A program made the position numbers and the translations under genes. Of a DNA stretch of 55,496 nucleotides, positions 8,955 to 17,267 are shown in pieces. The DNA is from JBCBEX01 sp038528235 (GTDB taxonomy: Bacteria; Bacteroidota; Rhodothermia; Rhodothermales; Rubricoccaceae): the NCBI GenBank assembly GCA_038528235.1, contig JBCBEX010000019.1, positions 1-55,496 of the forward strand, written 5' to 3'. Under the pieces are notes generated by a model. It saw only the letters and a program-made list of their open reading frames with translations, did no database searches and was not told where the DNA came from. Each line of letters starts with the position of its first letter. The stretch's first letter is position 1.

Positions 8955-9968
8955 ATGCCGCGCCCTGTCACGCTCTTCACCGGCCAGTGGGCCGACATGC
9001 CCCTCGCCGAACTCGCGCCCAAGGCGGCCTCGTGGGGCTACGACGGCCTCGAACTGGCCACCTGGGGCGACCACTGCGACATCCACCAAGTGCTGGAGTC
9101 GGACGCCTACCTCAGCGAGCACACGGCGCTCCGTGAGGAGCACGGCCTGAGCCTCTTCGCTATCTCGTGCCACCTCGTCGGCCAGGCCGTCGCGGACAAG
9201 ATCATCGACGGGCGGCACCAGGCCATCGTCCCGCCTCACGTCTGGGGCGACGGCGACCCTGAGGGCGTCCGGCAGCGCGCGGCCGCCGAGGTCGTCAAGA
9301 CCGCTGAGGCTGCGAAGGCCCTCGGGCTAGAGGTCGTGACGGGCTTCACCGGCTCGCCGATCTGGCACCTCTTTTACTCGTGGCCGCCCAACCTTCCCGA
9401 AGACATCGAGGCGGGCTTCCAGGAGGTCGCCGAGCGGTGGACGCCCATCCTCGACCGCTTCCAGGAACTCGGCGTCCGCTTCGCGCTGGAGGTACATCCG
9501 AGCGAGATCGCCTTCGACGGCCCGAGCTGGGAGCGGGCGCTCGCGGCGCTGGGCAATCATCCGGCCTTCGGTATCAACTTCGACCCGAGCCACTTCGGCT
9601 ACCAGAACGCCGACTACGTCCGCTTCATCCGCGACCACGGCGACCGCATCTTCCACGTCCACATGAAGGACGTCTGGTGGAGCGACGTGCGCACCGAGGC
9701 GGGCACGCTCGGCGGCCACACCGAGTTTGGCGACCCGCGCCGCTCGTGGGACTTCCGCAGCCTCGGACGCGGGCGCATCAACTTCGAGGACATCATCCGC
9801 GCGCTCAACGACGTGGGCTACGACGGCCCGCTCTCGGTCGAGTGGGAGGACATGAAGATGGACCGCGAGCACGGCGCCGCCGAGGCGGCTGCGTTCGTCA
9901 AGCGCATGGACTTCCCACCGTCGGACATCATCTTCGACCAGCAGTTTTCGAAGGCAAGCGAGGGGTAG
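8955..9968 (+). CDS. sugar phosphate isomerase/epimerase (xylose-isomerase-like TIM barrel)
   Basis: A 337-residue cytoplasmic protein without a signal peptide. TIM-barrel features include WGYDGLELATWGDH, a FALEVHPSEIAFD strand whose Glu and His are likely metal ligands, INFDPSHFGYQNAD, FHVHMKD and a C-terminal LSVEWED strand. These conserved acidic residues and histidines form the divalent-metal site of this superfamily. It is the last gene of the 6.6-10 kb sugar module. The real reaction is not known; sugar isomerisation or epimerisation is the family role. Confidence 0.87.
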   Translation: MPRPVTLFTGQWADMPLAELAPKAASWGYDGLELATWGDHCDIHQVLESDAYLSEHTALREEHGLSLFAISCHLVGQAVADKIIDGRHQAIVPPHVWGDGDPEGVRQRAAAEVVKTAEAAKALGLEVVTGFTGSPIWHLFYSWPPNLPEDIEAGFQEVAERWTPILDRFQELGVRFALEVHPSEIAFDGPSWERALAALGNHPAFGINFDPSHFGYQNADYVRFIRDHGDRIFHVHMKDVWWSDVRTEAGTLGGHTEFGDPRRSWDFRSLGRGRINFEDIIRALNDVGYDGPLSVEWEDMKMDREHGAAEAAAFVKRMDFPPSDIIFDQQFSKASEG

Positions 9969-10532
9969 TGGCGGCGTCCGTTCGGAGGGCGAGGCGGGCA
10001 GCTTGCTGCCTGCCCAGTAGCTTGCTGCCGGTCAAACAGCTGACCGTCGAACAGGCGGCCATCGAGCAACCGACGGCGGTGGGGCCAGCGTGTCCCTCAT
10101 ACCGGCGTAACTCCTTGTCAGCACGAAGGCTCCGGCTAGCAGATTCAGAGCGGTGTCGTGGCCACAGGGGGCGTAGAGCATGCCGAAGGGGGGACGTTAC
10201 TAGTTAAGTCTTGTGCCGTTTTAAAAGCCGTCACGCTAGGGCACGTCGGGACGGCAGAGATAGGGAGGCACCTGCCGTACGCCAGAGCTGGATGGACACA
10301 AGAACGGAGAAAAAGGCGACAGTCAATGAGACTTGGCGATTTAGAAAAGGACGCTTCGAGGCACGTGTGGACAGTAGGTTGTTTGTTTGCACGAGCGTTA
10401 GGTTAACATAGTTCTCGCAGATGTCACGTTTTCCTTCTGGGTCTCACCAGTGATATCGATGTGAGACATGTCGGAATGTGGTTGGCAACAGAGGAGAGCC
10501 ACAACGCCCCCTGTTTCCACGATTGGACTGCA
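9969..10532. other. 564-bp gap without a gene; contains possible structured leader
   Basis: No convincing coding sequence. The left part (9998-10060) has two imperfect copies of a short AGCTTGCTGCC motif. From about 10200 the sequence becomes visibly less GC-rich than its surroundings, with runs such as TTTTAAAA and GGAGAAAAAGG. The fold candidate at 10209-10303 lies here. The likely promoter of the three-gene exported-protein operon must also be here, but I could not assign it. Confidence 0.6.
10209..10303 (+). ncRNA. possible structured 5' leader RNA
   Basis: A long-range pair TCTTGTG (10209-10215) with CACAAGA (10297-10303) encloses a perfect 6-bp helix, GCCGTC (10227-10232) with GACGGC (10250-10255). 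A further GGCAG/CTGCC pair (about 10253-10274) overlaps that helix, so the two are alternatives or share bases. The size and closed multi-helix layout resemble a riboswitch-scale element, but I do not recognise a known class. It ends about 230 nt before the first gene of the operon at 10533. The pairings were found by eye and no energy calculation was made. Confidence 0.3.
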
Positions 10533-11279
10533 ATGCCACAGACGCTTCTCGGACTGCTCGCGCTCGCGCTCGCGGGGTTGCTCACGCTCAACAACCAGCA
10601 GCACCAGATGGGGACCTACCAGGACCGCGTCGTGGAAGAGTACCGCCTCGCTGGCTCCGGGCTGGCCACCCATATCATGGAGATCATCGCGGCGCGGTCC
10701 TTCGACGAGGCGTCCACGCCGCTCGCGATCGAGGGCCGGGACGGGAGCGGGGGCAACCACATTCCTGACAGCTCCGCCTTCACGAGGCAAAACGGCTTCG
10801 GCGAACTCGCCGAGGCGTCGGACCGCGAGGTCAACAGCAACCCCACCGTGCTGGAGCGCATCCTCGCTGGCCGAGGCAGCCACACAGGGTTCTCGCGTCG
10901 CTACGAAGGCTACACGGCTCGGTGCGACCTCCTTACGCACAGTCTCGCCTGCGATGACGTGGACGACCTCGCGGGGCTCCGCAACGAGCAGGTGTCGGTC
11001 GTCCTCTCCAACGGCGGCACCCTCGACTTCCTCGTGGATGTCGACGTGTTCTACGTTCGCCAGGATGCGCCAGAGACCCCAGTGAATGTCCTGACCAGCC
11101 ACAAGCGGGTCATCCTCAAGATCACCGCGCCCCGCATGCAGGGCTATGGCACGCTGGTCCAGCTCGAGCGCGTCATCGCCTACGACCCGATCAAAGCCGA
11201 CCGCGACCACGAGAACTACTGCGGCCCGGTCGACGGGGTGCAGGACGTCACGGCCTGCATGAACGGCTACGCCAGCTAG
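10533..11279 (+). CDS. unknown exported protein with pseudopilin-like N-terminus (operon gene 1)
   Basis: A 248-residue protein of unknown function. It starts with an almost uncharged hydrophobic helix (TLLGLLALALAGLLTL) that runs into a polar, helical segment (VVEEYRLAGSGLATHIMEII). That is the layout of type IV pseudopilins and minor pilins, but without a clear prepilin peptidase site. Four cysteines lie further on: a pair around CDLLTHSLAC in the middle and a pair near the C-terminus, which could form disulfides. I chose the ATG at 10533 because the helix begins there; the frame opens earlier. Two similarly built genes follow at 72 bp and 44 bp, indicating an operon. Confidence 0.6.
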   Translation: MPQTLLGLLALALAGLLTLNNQQHQMGTYQDRVVEEYRLAGSGLATHIMEIIAARSFDEASTPLAIEGRDGSGGNHIPDSSAFTRQNGFGELAEASDREVNSNPTVLERILAGRGSHTGFSRRYEGYTARCDLLTHSLACDDVDDLAGLRNEQVSVVLSNGGTLDFLVDVDVFYVRQDAPETPVNVLTSHKRVILKITAPRMQGYGTLVQLERVIAYDPIKADRDHENYCGPVDGVQDVTACMNGYAS

Positions 11280-11351
11280 TCCACCGAGCGACGCACACCC
11301 AGCGCTCTAGCCTCGCCCAGGCGAGGCATTTCCACCTAGACGAACCCTCCC

Positions 11352-12038
11352 ATGCAACTCATCCTCGATCACCTCTCGACGGTCATCATCGGGTCGATGG
11401 TGGCTCTGTCGCTGACCGCCTCGCAAGTCCGCATGACGCAGGGCCGCGTTGAGCAGGTCAGTGCCTACGTGGTCAAGACGAAGGCCCTGTCGCTCGCCGA
11501 CTGGCTCGAACGCGACGTAGTCACGCTGGGGAAAAACCTCGGCCAGGACAACTACCGCTTCGAGTACCCGTCCTACAACGCCGAAGGCCAAACCTCCGAG
11601 TGGGTGTTCTGGAGCGACTCGACGCTGACCTCGACGGCGACCACGCGCTACTACACCCGCTACGAACTCACCCAGGTCGATTCCCTGGAACTGGAGCCCG
11701 ACGCCTTCGGCCAGCAGCGCTACCAGCCGCTCTATGAGGCCCGGCGGTACACCGCCGCCATGCCAGTCGTGGGGGGGACCGTGTCCTTCCCGTCGGCGCG
11801 CGACTGGGTGGGGGACGGCCTCACCGTCCGAACGCTCTCCTCGTTCACTGTGCAACTGCTCATGAACGACGGCACCGTCGCCGCCTCTTCTGAGCGCGAC
11901 GAGGCGGACTTCATCCGGCTCCAGTTCGCCATGATCCCCGAGCTCGACCCTGAGCAGGCCTACCTGAGCGAGCTCTTCTGGACGACCACCCTCAAGGTGC
12001 GACCCTTCTGGGAGCAGTACAAAACCACCACGATTTAG
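11352..12038 (+). CDS. unknown exported protein with N-terminal hydrophobic helix (operon gene 2)
   Basis: A 228-residue protein of unknown function. The N-terminus has a hydrophobic segment (LSTVIIGSMVALSLTAS) followed by a helical polar stretch (MTQGRVEQVSAYVVKTKAL), matching the plan of its two operon neighbours. The rest is rich in aromatic and beta-prone residues with no cysteines and no motif I recognise. The pseudopilin-like reading is inferred from layout and context, not from a family match. It lies 72 bp after gene 1 and 44 bp before gene 3. Confidence 0.6.
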   Translation: MQLILDHLSTVIIGSMVALSLTASQVRMTQGRVEQVSAYVVKTKALSLADWLERDVVTLGKNLGQDNYRFEYPSYNAEGQTSEWVFWSDSTLTSTATTRYYTRYELTQVDSLELEPDAFGQQRYQPLYEARRYTAAMPVVGGTVSFPSARDWVGDGLTVRTLSSFTVQLLMNDGTVAASSERDEADFIRLQFAMIPELDPEQAYLSELFWTTTLKVRPFWEQYKTTTI

Positions 12039-12082
12039 CGACGGCGAGCAGCCCCGCCCCTCTCCTATAGACAACCCCCAAC

Positions 12083-13534
12083 ATGGGACGCCTTTCTATC
12101 ATTCTCGTCACCGCCATGGGCATTTTCCTAGCCCAAGGCTTCGCCAGCTCGGCAGAGACCTCCTACCAGACTGCCGTGAAGCAGGTGGACCATGAGGAGG
12201 GGACCCTCGCCCGCGAGATCGCCCGCACGGGGTTCAACATTGCCATGGGGGTGCTCCGTAGCCACGGAGACGATCTCCAGGCGGGCGTCGAGGCCGTCAA
12301 TGGCAGCCAGGGGTACATCTCGGGGAGCTACCAGGGGGGCACCTATCGGGCGTACGCGCGCTACACGAGCGGGCACTCCGTCGAGGTCGTCTCCACGGGC
12401 TACTACGGAGAGGGCTTCACGCGGACCAACAGCGCTAGCGCCTACAGCACCACCTACCCCTGCGATTACTACGACGGCGCCTGCCATGTGATGGACGATG
12501 TCTACGAGTACACGTTGCCCACGCAGCCGCTCCACGTCAAGCAGCGCTCCGTCCTCGACGTCACCTTCCTCGACTCGATGGCGGGCTACTGCTCCGCGAT
12601 CTACCTCGAGAAGTTCGACCCCGATGGCAACAGCCTGGGCGATCCGCAGATGGTCTTCCCCGCCGGGAAGAACCGCAACGGTGCCTCGCTTACGTTCTCG
12701 GACACGCTCGATGCTGGCACGCAGATGAACTTCATGCTGGCCGTGGACAAGAACTGCTCGACTGGCCAGAACTGGTCCAGCTTCACACCACAGCCGTTCA
12801 ACATCCACGACTATGATCACGTCCACTATGCTTTGGCTGGGACGGTAGGCAACCTCCTCGACATGGAGGAAACGGTGTGGTCGCTCATCGAGCAGCATCC
12901 GGACGACAACCAGCGCTGGCGCATCGGCTGGGAAGACCAGCACAAGACCAGTTGGGACAACGCCACCTCGACCAACCCCGCGAACAGCTTCCAGGCCCTG
13001 AAGGCGTTCGGCTACGACGGAAACGGGTGGCCTACCGTGGATTCCTGGGGCTATCGCACACTCCGGGACTATGGCAGCCGACCGGACTTCAGTGACCAGG
13101 TCATCGAGGTGCGGATGACGCCCGTGCCCACGGCTGCCCCCGCGCCCCCGCCCAGCACGCCGGCGCCCAGCGGTCCGTCCGGGCCAGGTTCGCCTTCACT
13201 CCCGAGCTTACCGTCGGCGCCCGGCACGCCAGCGGGCGGCCCGCTTCCGCCAAGCACGTCACCGGCTGCAACGCCCACCACGCCGTCGGATCCGCCTGAG
13301 CCGTCGGACCCGCCGGAGTCGCCAGAGCCGTCGGAGCCGGGCACGACGCCCGCGCCTTCGACCATCCCCACGGCGTCGTGCCCGTGCACGGAGGGTCGTA
13401 AGACGGTCTACATCCGACACTTCACCAACCGGCAGAACAATCCCTACCGAGACATCTGCATCGGTCCCCGGGCATTGTCGTCGCACCTCAGCAACCACAA
13501 CGACTTCCTGATCTGCCGGACCGACGGGGGCTGA
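12083..13534 (+). CDS. unknown cell-surface protein: pseudopilin-like helix, Pro/Ser linker, C-terminal His/Cys module (operon gene 3)
   Basis: A 483-residue protein. The N-terminal helix (LSIILVTAMGIFLAQGF) continues into EGTLAREIARTGFNIAMGVL, the 'ARxIAxTGxNxAxxxL' style seen in pilin-associated proteins. A Cys-containing beta-rich domain follows (about 120-350). Residues about 350-430 are a low-complexity linker of Pro, Ser, Gly, Thr and Glu. The last 50 residues form a compact module with CPC, then H...NP....ICIGPRALSSHLSNHNDF..C. This resembles the CH..G-NP-V..AL..HL.HGD repeat found at the C-terminus of many secreted bacterial proteins. A linker followed by a small terminal domain suggests surface display. 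The function is unknown. Confidence 0.65.
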   Translation: MGRLSIILVTAMGIFLAQGFASSAETSYQTAVKQVDHEEGTLAREIARTGFNIAMGVLRSHGDDLQAGVEAVNGSQGYISGSYQGGTYRAYARYTSGHSVEVVSTGYYGEGFTRTNSASAYSTTYPCDYYDGACHVMDDVYEYTLPTQPLHVKQRSVLDVTFLDSMAGYCSAIYLEKFDPDGNSLGDPQMVFPAGKNRNGASLTFSDTLDAGTQMNFMLAVDKNCSTGQNWSSFTPQPFNIHDYDHVHYALAGTVGNLLDMEETVWSLIEQHPDDNQRWRIGWEDQHKTSWDNATSTNPANSFQALKAFGYDGNGWPTVDSWGYRTLRDYGSRPDFSDQVIEVRMTPVPTAAPAPPPSTPAPSGPSGPGSPSLPSLPSAPGTPAGGPLPPSTSPAATPTTPSDPPEPSDPPESPEPSEPGTTPAPSTIPTASCPCTEGRKTVYIRHFTNRQNNPYRDICIGPRALSSHLSNHNDFLICRTDGG

Positions 13535-13628
13535 GCGGTGTGACGCAGGGCCTTGTTGGGTCTGCGGGAGCGTTCGACAGGGGCAGGTCGTAGACTCGAC
13601 GCCCGTCGAATAGGCAACCGCGCCCACC

Positions 13629-14279
13629 ATGACCCTTCGCTGTCAGGCCATCGTTTTCGACCTCGACGGGGTGCTCTGCGACTCCACCCCCATCGCCGAG
13701 CGGCATTGGCGGCGCTGGGCCGAGGCGCGTGGCGTGCCTGTCGAGCCGATCCTCGCAGCGCATCACGGGCGACCGACGGTCGAGACGATCCGGCAATTCG
13801 CCCCACACCTCGACGCGGAGGTGGAGGCCCAGGCTAAGGAACGCGACGAGGCCGACGACACAGACGGCCTGCGTGCCTTCGACGGGGCCGCGCGGCTCTT
13901 GACGGCGATTCCGCAGGCACGCTGGGCCATCGCGACGAGCGGGCGGCGGCGCACAGCCACGAACCGGCTTCGGCACACCGGTTTGCCCATTCCGCCGGTT
14001 CTCGTCACCGCCGATGATGTGCAGCACGGCAAGCCCGCGCCGGATCCGTACCGCCAGGCCATCGACGCCCTTGGCTTTGCTCCCGCCGACTGCCTCGTCT
14101 TCGAAGATGCGCCGGCCGGGATCGCGTCGGCGCAGGCGGCGGGGGCGGTTGCCGTCGGCATCGCCTCGGCGGGACATCCCGAGTGGTTGATGGCGGCCGA
14201 GACCGTAATCGAGCGCCTCGCCGATGTACAGGTGATCGTCGAGAGCGACGGCCTAGTCGTGACGCTGCAGACGCGCTGA
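13629..14279 (+). CDS. HAD-superfamily sugar phosphatase / beta-phosphoglucomutase-like hydrolase
   Basis: A 216-residue cytoplasmic phosphohydrolase. All four HAD motifs are visible: FDLDGVLCDS (nucleophile Asp 11, general acid Asp 13), ATSG (motif II), the lysine of GKPAPDPY (motif III) and VFEDAPAGI (motif IV). A helical cap lies between motifs I and II, as in subfamily I enzymes. The closest functional group is phosphatases for small sugar phosphates and polyols (glycerol-3-phosphatase or sugar phosphatase type). The substrate cannot be decided from sequence. It stands alone, with the convergent tRNA gene downstream. Confidence 0.88.
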   Translation: MTLRCQAIVFDLDGVLCDSTPIAERHWRRWAEARGVPVEPILAAHHGRPTVETIRQFAPHLDAEVEAQAKERDEADDTDGLRAFDGAARLLTAIPQARWAIATSGRRRTATNRLRHTGLPIPPVLVTADDVQHGKPAPDPYRQAIDALGFAPADCLVFEDAPAGIASAQAAGAVAVGIASAGHPEWLMAAETVIERLADVQVIVESDGLVVTLQTR

Positions 14280-14310
14280 GGGGAGGGCGGCGTGACGGCC
14301 ACCTCGACGC

Positions 14311-14349
14311 AAAAAAAAACGCGGGCGACACAGCAACGTGTCGCCCGCG
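14311..14349 (-). terminator. intrinsic terminator of the tRNA-Lys gene
   Basis: A perfect 12-bp stem (14320-14331 with 14338-14349) with a 6-base loop is followed, on the minus strand, by nine consecutive T residues (the A-run at 14311-14319). It begins 10 bp after the tRNA 3' end. This is the clearest Rho-independent terminator in the window. Confidence 0.92.
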
Positions 14350-14359
14350 CTTGGCGGTG

Positions 14360-14434
14360 TGCCCCCACAAGGACTCGAACCTTGGACACCCTGATTAAGA
14401 GTCAGGTGCTCTAACCAACTGAGCTATAGGGGCA
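14360..14434 (-). tRNA. tRNA-Lys (anticodon CUU)
   Basis: On the minus strand the 75-nt sequence folds into a full cloverleaf. The acceptor stem TGCCCCT pairs with GGGGGCA (one T-G wobble), the D-arm contains AGCTCAGTTGGTTAGAGC, the anticodon arm CTGA-CTCTTAA-TCAG has the CTT anticodon in the loop, and the T-arm contains GGTTCGAGTCC. The CCA end is not encoded. The terminator follows directly. Confidence 0.95.
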
Positions 14435-14596
14435 CCGGGTTAAACGCGCTTGCCCAGGCCGGTTCCGAACCCAGAAGGCTTCGTGTGCTCTTCAACGCGC
14501 TGTCCGATCTCTGCCGCCGCATGCCCGTGTGTGGCTTGCATTGCCGACCGTCTCTTCCGATCCTTCGGCCCCTCATCATTCCACTGCCTCGCTGCC

Positions 14597-15070
14597 ATGC
14601 GTACTGCTCTGCTACGCCGCGTTCAAGCGCACCTCCTCGCCCGCCCCGACCGGCTCGATACCGCGCAGTGGGCGTGGTGCCGCAACCTCCGCGCGGTCCT
14701 CGACGAGGGCGCGGCTCCGGAAGGCTTCCGGTGCTGCCTCGCCGGGCACGTGCTGCTGCTCGACGGCGTCTACGACGAGCCGACGATGCTGCGCCTCTCC
14801 GTCGAGCGCGACTGCGGCTACCTCGGGCGCCAGGCACGCGAAGCGCTCGACGCCACGGAGGCGGAGCAGCGGTTGCTCTTCTATCCGAGCCAGTGGCCCA
14901 AGACCTTCCGCGCCGCCTACTACACCGCGTCCCGCGCCGAGGAGGCCAGCGTCGTGGCGGCCTTCCTCGACCATGTGCTGCCCGCCGAACTGACCCTGGC
15001 ACCCGACCGCCCCGCCATCGAGGCGGAGCGTGTGGCAAGCCCGGCCTGGCAGGGTGCGCGCGCACGCTAG
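14597..15070 (+). CDS. small hypothetical protein with CxAGH segment
   Basis: A 157-residue soluble protein of unknown function. It has HLLARPDRLDTAQWAWC followed by CCLAGHVLLLDG. This recalls a group of small uncharacterised proteins with a 'HP...W....CxAGxA..L' pattern, so I suggest a distant relative. Helices fill the rest, and the C-terminus is Ala/Arg rich. The ATG at 14597 is used because residues encoded upstream look non-coding. It is followed after 79 bp by the S46 peptidase gene; no functional link is evident. Confidence 0.6.
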   Translation: MRTALLRRVQAHLLARPDRLDTAQWAWCRNLRAVLDEGAAPEGFRCCLAGHVLLLDGVYDEPTMLRLSVERDCGYLGRQAREALDATEAEQRLLFYPSQWPKTFRAAYYTASRAEEASVVAAFLDHVLPAELTLAPDRPAIEAERVASPAWQGARAR

Positions 15071-15149
15071 GCCTTGCCGGTCCGGCCAGTCGGGGCAACG
15101 GGGCGCCGCGTATCTTACGCGCCCTTGTCCACACCCGCCCGCTGCCCTT

Positions 15150-17231
15150 ATGCGCCGCCCGAATACCGCCGTCCTCGTCGCCCTTGCGGCACTGCTCGCG
15201 TTCGCCCCGTCGCTCTCAGCGCAGCCGGCTGATGTCCCCGACACGCACCGCGCCGGGCCGCTCGACAACGGCAAGATGTGGCTCTTCGAGCAGCCGCCGA
15301 TCGCCTACCTCGACTCGACCTACGACTTCCGCCCCGACGCGGACTGGTTCGAGCGGGCCCGCCTCGGCGCGCTGCGCATCTCGGGGTGCTCGGCGGCGTT
15401 CGTCTCGCCGAACGGCCTCGTGGCGACCAACCACCACTGCGTGCGCAGCCAGATTGTGGAGGTGGCCGAGGAGGGCGAGTCGCTGCTGGACGACGGGTTC
15501 GTGGCGATGACGCTGGACGAGGAGCGCCCGGTGCCCGGCTTCTACGCCGACCAACTCATCGCCATCGCCGACGTGACGGCGGAGATCGAGGCCGAACTCG
15601 GCGACGGCGCGGAGGCGGTGACGCCTGAGCAGATCGAGGCGGCCACGGACGCCCTCGCCGAGCAGCTTGCGGACGCGCGCGGCGGCGAGGACGCGGGCAT
15701 CCGCGTGGAGGTGGTCGCGCTCTACGAGGGCGGACGCTTCTCGGCCTACACCTTCCAGCGCTACGAGCACTTCCAACTCGTCATGGCGCCGGAGTACGCC
15801 CTCGGCAGCTTCGGCGGCGACGCGGACAACTTCACCTTCCCGCGCTACAGCCTCGACTTCGCCTTCCTCCGCGCCACCGACGCCGACGGCGGGCTCCTCA
15901 CCGTCGAGCACTACTTCCCCCTCGCCCAGGACGGGGCGAGCGCGGGCGACCTCGTCTTCGTGATCGGCAACCCGGGTTCGACCTCGCGCCAGGCGACCGT
16001 CGCCCAACTCCAGTTCCGCCGCGACCTCGCCGTGCCGACCGACCTCGCGTGGGTGACGAGCCGCACCGACGCGCTCGCGGCCTACCTCGCGCAGAACCCG
16101 AACGACGACACGCAGCGCGTGACGCTCTCCAGCCTGCTCAACTTCCAGAAGTCGCTGCTCGGCCAGCAGGACGCGCTCCGCAACGAGGTGGTGATGGCCC
16201 GCCGCGCCGACTCCGAGCGGCAGTTTCGCGAAGCAGGGGCAGGCGCCCTCATCGACCAGATGGCGGCAGTGCAGTCGGACCGCCGGGCGCTCGGCGACGC
16301 CTTCCAGGCGTTCTCGCGCTTCGGCAGCCAGCGCTTCTCGTCAGGCTTGATGCTGCGCGCGCTCATCGGGGCGCAGGGCGACGCGGAACGGCTCGCCACC
16401 GTCGAGAACCGGCCCGACCCGCTCGAACGGCTCTACTTCGAGGCGGACATTGCCACGCTGCGGCGCTACTATGCCAAGGCGGGCCTGCCCATGCCTGAGG
16501 TGCTGCGCGGCGCGTCCGACGCGGCCGTGGCCGCGAAGCTCCGCAGCAACACCGCGCTCACCGACGCCGCGAGCACGCAGACCGCGCTCGACAACGGCGG
16601 CCTCCCCACCGCCGATGTCCTCATCCGGCTCGGCGGCGAGGTGCTCGGCGAACTCCGCCGCTTCTACCAGGCCAACGGCGAACTCACGGAGCGCGAGCAG
16701 GCCGTGGCCCGCGCCATCGGCCAGAAGCGCTTCGCTGTCTACGGCACCGCCGTCCCGCCCGACGCGACGTTCTCGCCGCGCATCACCGACGGCCTCGTGC
16801 GCGGCTACGAGTACAATGGCACCGTCGCCGCCCCCTTCACGACGTTCTTCGGCCTCTACGACCACTACAACTCCTACTGCGACCAGGACGACCCATCGGA
16901 CGACGCCGGGGCCGGAGCCGGAGCGTGCATGTGGGCGCTGCCGGAGCGCTGGCTCCCCGTCCCCGACGCGCTCGCGCTCGGCACGCCGGTCAACTTCTCG
17001 TCCACGGCCGACACCATCGGTGGCAACTCGGGCTCGCCGGTCGTGAACCGCGACCTCGAACTCGTCGGCATCAACTTCGACCGGACGATCGAAGGGCTGG
17101 CGCGCAACTACCTCTACTTCGCCGAGATCGGACGCAACGTGTCCGTGGACGCGCGCGGCATCCTGGAGTCGCTGCGGTCGGTCTACCAGCACGACCGCCT
17201 CGTTACTGAACTGACGACGGGTGAACTCTAG
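15150..17231 (+). CDS. S46 family dipeptidyl-peptidase (DPP11-like specificity)
   Basis: A periplasmic exopeptidase that removes dipeptides from the N-terminus of oligopeptides, feeding peptide uptake. The 693-residue product has a cleavable signal peptide (ending SLSAQ). The chymotrypsin-like triad is visible: His in TNHHC (95/96), Asp in the DNFTFPRYSLDF region and Ser 627 in GGNSGSP. The NFDR motif after the serine places an arginine (about 645) where DPP11-type enzymes carry the arginine that selects Asp/Glu at P1, whereas DPP7-type enzymes have glycine. I therefore infer acidic P1 specificity. The length is normal for the family. S46 peptidases are typical of Bacteroidota-related and some other non-fermenting bacteria. 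Confidence 0.93.
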   Translation: MRRPNTAVLVALAALLAFAPSLSAQPADVPDTHRAGPLDNGKMWLFEQPPIAYLDSTYDFRPDADWFERARLGALRISGCSAAFVSPNGLVATNHHCVRSQIVEVAEEGESLLDDGFVAMTLDEERPVPGFYADQLIAIADVTAEIEAELGDGAEAVTPEQIEAATDALAEQLADARGGEDAGIRVEVVALYEGGRFSAYTFQRYEHFQLVMAPEYALGSFGGDADNFTFPRYSLDFAFLRATDADGGLLTVEHYFPLAQDGASAGDLVFVIGNPGSTSRQATVAQLQFRRDLAVPTDLAWVTSRTDALAAYLAQNPNDDTQRVTLSSLLNFQKSLLGQQDALRNEVVMARRADSERQFREAGAGALIDQMAAVQSDRRALGDAFQAFSRFGSQRFSSGLMLRALIGAQGDAERLATVENRPDPLERLYFEADIATLRRYYAKAGLPMPEVLRGASDAAVAAKLRSNTALTDAASTQTALDNGGLPTADVLIRLGGEVLGELRRFYQANGELTEREQAVARAIGQKRFAVYGTAVPPDATFSPRITDGLVRGYEYNGTVAAPFTTFFGLYDHYNSYCDQDDPSDDAGAGAGACMWALPERWLPVPDALALGTPVNFSSTADTIGGNSGSPVVNRDLELVGINFDRTIEGLARNYLYFAEIGRNVSVDARGILESLRSVYQHDRLVTELTTGEL

Positions 17232-17267
17232 GCCCGCACGGACGTGAGGACGCCTGAACGCGTGACC

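Noticed and set aside
10209..10303. c-di-GMP-I (GEMM) riboswitch
   Set aside because: CACGCTAGGGCA...GGGACGGCA resembles parts of GEMM, but the first hairpin is too short, the GNRA loop and its receptor are not seen and the second stem does not fit. Kept only as an unassigned fold.
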